From contig NZ_AP025282.1 of the NCBI RefSeq assembly GCF_024347215.1, positions 372,001 through 436,000 of the forward strand: DNA of 64,000 nt, in the 5' to 3' direction. Within the stretch, counting starts at the first letter, position 1; the number at the start of each line of letters is the position of its first letter. The notes beneath the pieces were generated by a model. The model was given only the letters and a program-made list of their open reading frames with translations. It did no database searches and was not told the origin of the DNA. The stretch comes from Aliamphritea ceti (GTDB lineage Bacteria > Pseudomonadota > Gammaproteobacteria > Pseudomonadales > Balneatricaceae). This document shows positions 60,651 through 64,000 of the stretch, piece after piece. The position numbers were made by a program, and so were the translations under genes.

Positions 60651-61247
60651 TTACAGATAGGCGGCGATATTTTCGATCAGTTGCCGAACCGCTTTACCTC
60701 TGTGGCTAAGGCTGTTTTTTTCTGCAGGAGGTAGTTCTGCAGAGGCTTTGCCTAATTCAGGAATATAGAACAGTGGGTCATAGCCAAATCCATTGTCTCC
60801 GGATGGTTTGCGCAGAATCTCGCCTTCCCAGCTGCCCTGGCAGATCAGGGGAGTCGGGTCTTTAGCGTGGCGCATATATACCAGTACACAGCGGAATCGA
60901 GCCGTGCGTGGCTCATCACGAACAGCAAGTTGTTGCAACAGCTTCTGGTTATTATCTGAATCGGTGGCATTCGGACCGGCAAAGCGGGCGGAATAAATAC
61001 CTGGTGCGCCGAGCAGGGCGTCAACTTCAAGCCCTGAGTCGTCTGCCAGTGCAGGTAAACCGGTTATTTCACAGGCATGGCGGGCTTTAATAATGGCATT
61101 TTCAACAAAGCTTAAGCCGGTTTCATCGGCATCTGCCACGGCAAACTCAGACTGTGGGACGACTTTTACGCCCAGTTCACCGAGTACTTGGTTGAACTCT
61201 TTAAGTTTTCCCTGATTGCCGCTGGCGAGAACGATCTTCTGAGTCAT
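60651..61247 (-). CDS. rdgB: dITP/XTP pyrophosphatase
   Basis: A 198-residue nucleotide-cleaning enzyme that removes dITP, ITP and XTP. The family motifs are IVLASGNQGKLKEFNQVL at the N-terminus, PALADDSGLEVDALLGAPG, SGDNGFGYDPLFY and the C-terminal SHRGKAVRQL. Length matches E. coli RdgB (197). It is 23 bases downstream of the DUF4426 gene and upstream of hemW. Confidence 0.96.
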   Translation of the reverse strand: MTQKIVLASGNQGKLKEFNQVLGELGVKVVPQSEFAVADADETGLSFVENAIIKARHACEITGLPALADDSGLEVDALLGAPGIYSARFAGPNATDSDNNQKLLQQLAVRDEPRTARFRCVLVYMRHAKDPTPLICQGSWEGEILRKPSGDNGFGYDPLFYIPELGKASAELPPAEKNSLSHRGKAVRQLIENIAAYL

Positions 61248-61270
61248 TGAGCAATATTCCCTGGCTGTCT

Positions 61271-61732
61271 TTAGTCTGCGTAGAAGCGCTGTTCAAATTT
61301 GATATTGGCGGCTGCACTGTTTGGGTCAGGCTGAACCTGAACATTAAAACGCAAAACCTGATCATCTGTGAATGCATATTCAGCAATGTAATACAGCGCA
61401 TTAGTTTCACGGATCTGGCGGAATTCCAGTGGCTGTACCTGCGAAGTCAGATTAGTCGCTTTACCATTCAGCACGGCAACGACAGGCTTAGTTGAACCGT
61501 CCGCCTGCTTTTCCAGCACGGATACGTTCAGTAGTCCACGGGTTTTACCGCGTTTTATGCCGTAGCTCTGGGCTACTTTAGGTTGCAGGAAAGTACTGTT
61601 AAAAGCGTTGTAGTGAACTTCGTATTTGCCCTGAGTGATCTTTTGTTCCGCCAGGCCCTGCTGGCTGAACAGTGTCATGCTAAGAGCCAGTAAACTGGCG
61701 CCTAATGTTTTGAAATAGTTAGAGCGTTTCAT
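61271..61732 (-). CDS. DUF4426-family periplasmic protein
   Basis: A 153-residue secreted protein with signal peptide (SLLALSMTLFSQQGLA). The mature part has a beta-rich domain of about 125 residues (YEVHYNAFNSTFLQPKVAQS, RGLLNVSVLEKQADG) found next to rdgB in many gammaproteobacteria. The function is not established. AAGG is present upstream. A TATAAT-type -10 lies at 61855-61860 on this strand, so a promoter for DUF4426-rdgB-hemW is likely in the 175-base gap before it. Confidence 0.88.
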   Translation of the reverse strand: MKRSNYFKTLGASLLALSMTLFSQQGLAEQKITQGKYEVHYNAFNSTFLQPKVAQSYGIKRGKTRGLLNVSVLEKQADGSTKPVVAVLNGKATNLTSQVQPLEFRQIRETNALYYIAEYAFTDDQVLRFNVQVQPDPNSAAANIKFEQRFYAD

Positions 61733-61907
61733 GATGTAACCTTTATTCCCGCACAGAAGCTCCCGTGACCGGAGAATTTCTCATGCTGTTCTGATCCGCC
61801 GAAGACTAGCTGAGTAACTCTTCAGCTGAAATCCTTTAATCGGTGTATCTTACTATTATAGAGGAGGACGCCGCAGTTGCTGCTACGGCGATTGACCGAA
61901 GTGCGTT

Positions 61908-62465
61908 TTACAGCGCCATGGCTGTAAGGCTTTTTAACTGGGAATTCAGAATCTGAATGATGATAAAGATCAGGATCGGCGAAAGATCCAGACCTCCCAG
62001 AGAAGGCACTACTTTACGGGCCAAGTTGAAAACTGGCTCGGTCAGTTGAGTTATTAACTGCGGCCCGGGGTGATAACTGCCAGGCGCAACCCAGCTGATA
62101 ATCACTGAGCCCAGTACCGCCCAGAAGTAAATGTCCAGGATAGAGCTCAGAACAGTTACACCGGAAATTATTGCTATGGTCGGTAAGTTAGTGCCGACGC
62201 CATGGCCTTGCAGTGTCAGTATCAGCAACCAGCCAGCTGCATGAATGATAAAGGCCAGTATCAGTGGCGTGATATCTATATTCGCAATACGAGGTATTGC
62301 TTTCTGCAAAGGGGCTAACGGCACTGCTGTAAGCTTAACTACGGCCTGCGAGATCGGATTGTAATAGTCGGCTTTGGCTACCTGAAGTAAAAACCGTAAT
62401 ACGATCATGAAAGCATAGAGTTGTACGATCAACTGGATGATAGAGCTGGTCGGATCCTGTCCCAT
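61908..62465 (-). CDS. yggT: YggT-family membrane protein
   Basis: A 185-residue inner-membrane protein with two YGGT repeats: FMIVLRFLLQVAKADYYNPI and a second one with YFWAVLGSVIISWVAPGSYHPG. About four or five hydrophobic helices. Family members are linked to cell division, osmotic tolerance or potassium regulation, but the molecular role is unclear. It lies 82 bases downstream of proC. Confidence 0.92.
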   Translation of the reverse strand: MGQDPTSSIIQLIVQLYAFMIVLRFLLQVAKADYYNPISQAVVKLTAVPLAPLQKAIPRIANIDITPLILAFIIHAAGWLLILTLQGHGVGTNLPTIAIISGVTVLSSILDIYFWAVLGSVIISWVAPGSYHPGPQLITQLTEPVFNLARKVVPSLGGLDLSPILIFIIIQILNSQLKSLTAMAL

Positions 62466-62547
62466 ATGAATTCAATTCCTGTTAAACATATTTGTATGAA
62501 TACGAGTATAGAGCCTTTATAGCTGTCAATGAACAGAATAGAGGTGT

Positions 62548-63372
62548 CTATTTGGCTAATTCTTCAGCCATTTCTTCCGCACGGTTATAGCAAGCCTGCA
62601 TAGCAGTGCCGAACATGTCTTCCAGCCCCTGGCTTTGAAAGCTCAGAATTGCCTGCTCAGTAGTACCTTTTGGAGAGGTAACACGACGGCGCAGTTCAGC
62701 TGCATCCACGTCACTCTGACTGGCCATCTTAGCGGCGCCCAGTGCCGTTTGAAGTGTTAGCTCCCGGGCTACCTCTGGGCTCAAACCGAGTTTTTCTCCG
62801 GCGGCAGCCATCGCTTCCATGACAAAGAAGTAGTAAGCAGGGCCGCTTCCTGATACGGCAGTGACTGCACTGAGTTCTGCTTCTTGCTGAACCCACAAAG
62901 CGATACCGATAGTTTTTAAAATAGCTTCGGTTTGCTGTTTTTGCTCAATCGTTACTTTCTCGTTTGCGTACAGGCCGCTGGCGCCGGTTTGCACCAGGGA
63001 AGGGGTATTCGGCATGCAGCGTACAATTGCAGTATTGCCACCCAGCCAGCTATCCATACTGTCGCAGCGAATTCCGGCGGCCACAGATACAATCAGCGGC
63101 TGGTTGCTCTGAACTGTTGCTGCCAGTGATTCAGCAACGCCTTTCAGAATCTGGGGTTTAACTGCCAGCACGACGATATCAGCAGCAGCGCATGCTGCCT
63201 GGTTGTCAGTGGTGGTTTGCAGGCCTTGCTCATGCAAATAAGCAAGGCTTTCGGTACGGGTGGCGGTAGCCCATATATTCGCAGCAGGGTAACCGCTGTT
63301 TAGCAGCCCGCCGATAATTGCCCGAGCCATGTTGCCTGCGCCGATAAAGGCCAGTGTTGGTTGCGCACTCAT
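62548..63372 (-). CDS. proC: Pyrroline-5-carboxylate reductase
   Basis: A 274-residue NAD(P)H-dependent enzyme making proline from pyrroline-5-carboxylate. The N-terminal Rossmann motif is AFIGAGNMARAIIGGLL, the middle has VKPQIL and VSVAAGIRCDSM, and the C-terminal dimerisation helices include TAVSGSGPAYYFFVMEAM and the signature LRRRVTSPKGTTEQAI. Length and order (yggS-proC-yggT) are standard. Confidence 0.96.
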   Translation of the reverse strand: MSAQPTLAFIGAGNMARAIIGGLLNSGYPAANIWATATRTESLAYLHEQGLQTTTDNQAACAAADIVVLAVKPQILKGVAESLAATVQSNQPLIVSVAAGIRCDSMDSWLGGNTAIVRCMPNTPSLVQTGASGLYANEKVTIEQKQQTEAILKTIGIALWVQQEAELSAVTAVSGSGPAYYFFVMEAMAAAGEKLGLSPEVARELTLQTALGAAKMASQSDVDAAELRRRVTSPKGTTEQAILSFQSQGLEDMFGTAMQACYNRAEEMAEELAK

Positions 63373-63424
63373 AATTTTATCCTTGTATCAGGCCTGTATT
63401 TGGCGGCCTTATGTTATGCATTCT

Positions 63425-64000
63425 TCAGGCTTTCTGGCTGTAATCACGGGCACCAAAAATAGCAGTACCAATACGTACCATCGTTGAGCCTTCACTGATT
63501 GCGGCAGTCATATCACCGGTCATGCCCATCGATAGAGTATCCAGCCGGGCTGTGGGATTAGTTGCGCGAATTTCATTGAGCAGTGCAGACATCGCTCTGA
63601 AAGGTAGCCGTTGTGCTTCAGGATCGCTGCAGGGGCTGGGAATCGCCATCAGACCACGCAGCGAGATATTCGGTAGCTGCAGTATCTGGTTGGCCAGTGC
63701 AACTACGTCTTCAGGTAAAACACCTGACTTGCTTGCTTCACCACTGATGTTTACCTGTAGGCAGATATTCAGCGGTGGCATGTTTTCCGGACGTTGTGCA
63801 CTCAGTCTCTGGGCTATTTTTAGACGATCAACACTGTGTACCCAGTCAAAGCTTTTGCTGATTGGGCGGGTTTTATTGGATTGAATAGGGCCAATAAAGT
63901 GCCAGCAAATATCCAGGTCCTGAAGGAGTTCGATTTTATCCAGGCCTTCTTGCAGATAATTTTCGCCAAAGTCCCGCTGGCCCGCTGCATATGCCTGGCG
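63425..64000 (-). CDS. yggS: PLP homeostasis protein YggS (5' end outside the window)
   Basis: 191 codons, including the stop, of the pyridoxal-phosphate homeostasis protein (COG0325). The coding sequence reads open to the right edge: DFGENYLQEGLDKIELL, WHFIGPIQSNKTRPIS and FDWVHSVDRLKIAQRL precede the segment with INICLQVNISGEA-like LNICLQVNISGEASKSG. The C-terminal part has LSMGMTGDMTAAISEGSTMV and VRIGTAIFGARDY. The PLP-binding Lys should lie beyond the edge. It is 52 bases upstream of proC. Confidence 0.93.
   Translation of the reverse strand, partial: RQAYAAGQRDFGENYLQEGLDKIELLQDLDICWHFIGPIQSNKTRPISKSFDWVHSVDRLKIAQRLSAQRPENMPPLNICLQVNISGEASKSGVLPEDVVALANQILQLPNISLRGLMAIPSPCSDPEAQRLPFRAMSALLNEIRATNPTARLDTLSMGMTGDMTAAISEGSTMVRIGTAIFGARDYSQKA

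Overview
The window looks like chromosome from a marine gammaproteobacterium, most likely of the Oceanospirillales (Neptuniibacter/Marinobacterium/Amphritea type). The evidence is the housekeeping block yggS-proC-yggT-DUF4426-rdgB-hemW at 58.5-64 kb, a gammaproteobacterial malate synthase G, DbpA and phhB, moderate base composition, and a high density of small-molecule catabolic operons, each with its own LysR, TetR, Lrp, IclR or AraC regulator. The family-level assignment is inference from gene content. No insertion sequence, prophage or CRISPR array was seen.

Layout. 0-8 kb: a BetI-like TetR gene with a HalD/BesD-like 2OG-Fe(II) oxygenase, the psuK-psuG pseudouridine breakdown pair, and an amino-acid block (two Lrp regulators, a ureohydrolase, an orphan polar-amino-acid binding protein, an EamA exporter). 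7.8-13.7 kb: a signalling operon of a LuxR-type response regulator, a REC-PAS-GGDEF diguanylate cyclase, a sugar-type periplasmic binding protein and a hybrid histidine kinase. 13.8-17 kb: an EamA exporter, a small membrane protein and a membrane-anchored FMN glutamate-synthase-like enzyme. 17.2-23.2 kb: a leftward operon of enolase-superfamily enzyme, SDR, amidase and gamma-butyrobetaine-hydroxylase-like dioxygenase, divergent from a GlxA/CdhR-type AraC regulator. 23.2-25.2 kb: a HupE/UreJ membrane protein with an anchored beta-domain protein and a His-rich small protein. 25.2-32 kb: an IclR-controlled operon of AldA-like dehydrogenase, MFS transporter, enolase-superfamily dehydratase and GMC oxidoreductase.

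32-42 kb: a 593-residue protein of unknown function, a TetR-RND-ABC efflux block and a 219-residue unknown protein, then a 12-bp tandem repeat. 42-45.9 kb: a cysteine hydrolase, a second HalD-like oxygenase and two LysR regulators. 46.3-50.2 kb: a complete manganese-type ABC importer, one of whose permeases carries a DtxR/MntR-like C-terminal domain. 50.5-53.1 kb: an amidohydrolase, a single-domain Rieske protein and a flavin/2Fe-2S reductase. 53.2-64 kb: tRNA-Phe, a small conserved-looking ORF, dbpA, glcB, phhB and the housekeeping operon, cut at the right edge inside yggS.

The most striking non-coding signal is a shared promoter/leader of about 75 bp in front of both the manganese-type importer (46198-46273) and the amidohydrolase-Rieske-reductase operon (50400-50472), with the same elements at nearly the same spacing. 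This suggests one regulon in which metal import and a metal-dependent catabolic module are expressed together. Several perfect or near-perfect palindromes lie in divergent intergenic regions and are good operator candidates.
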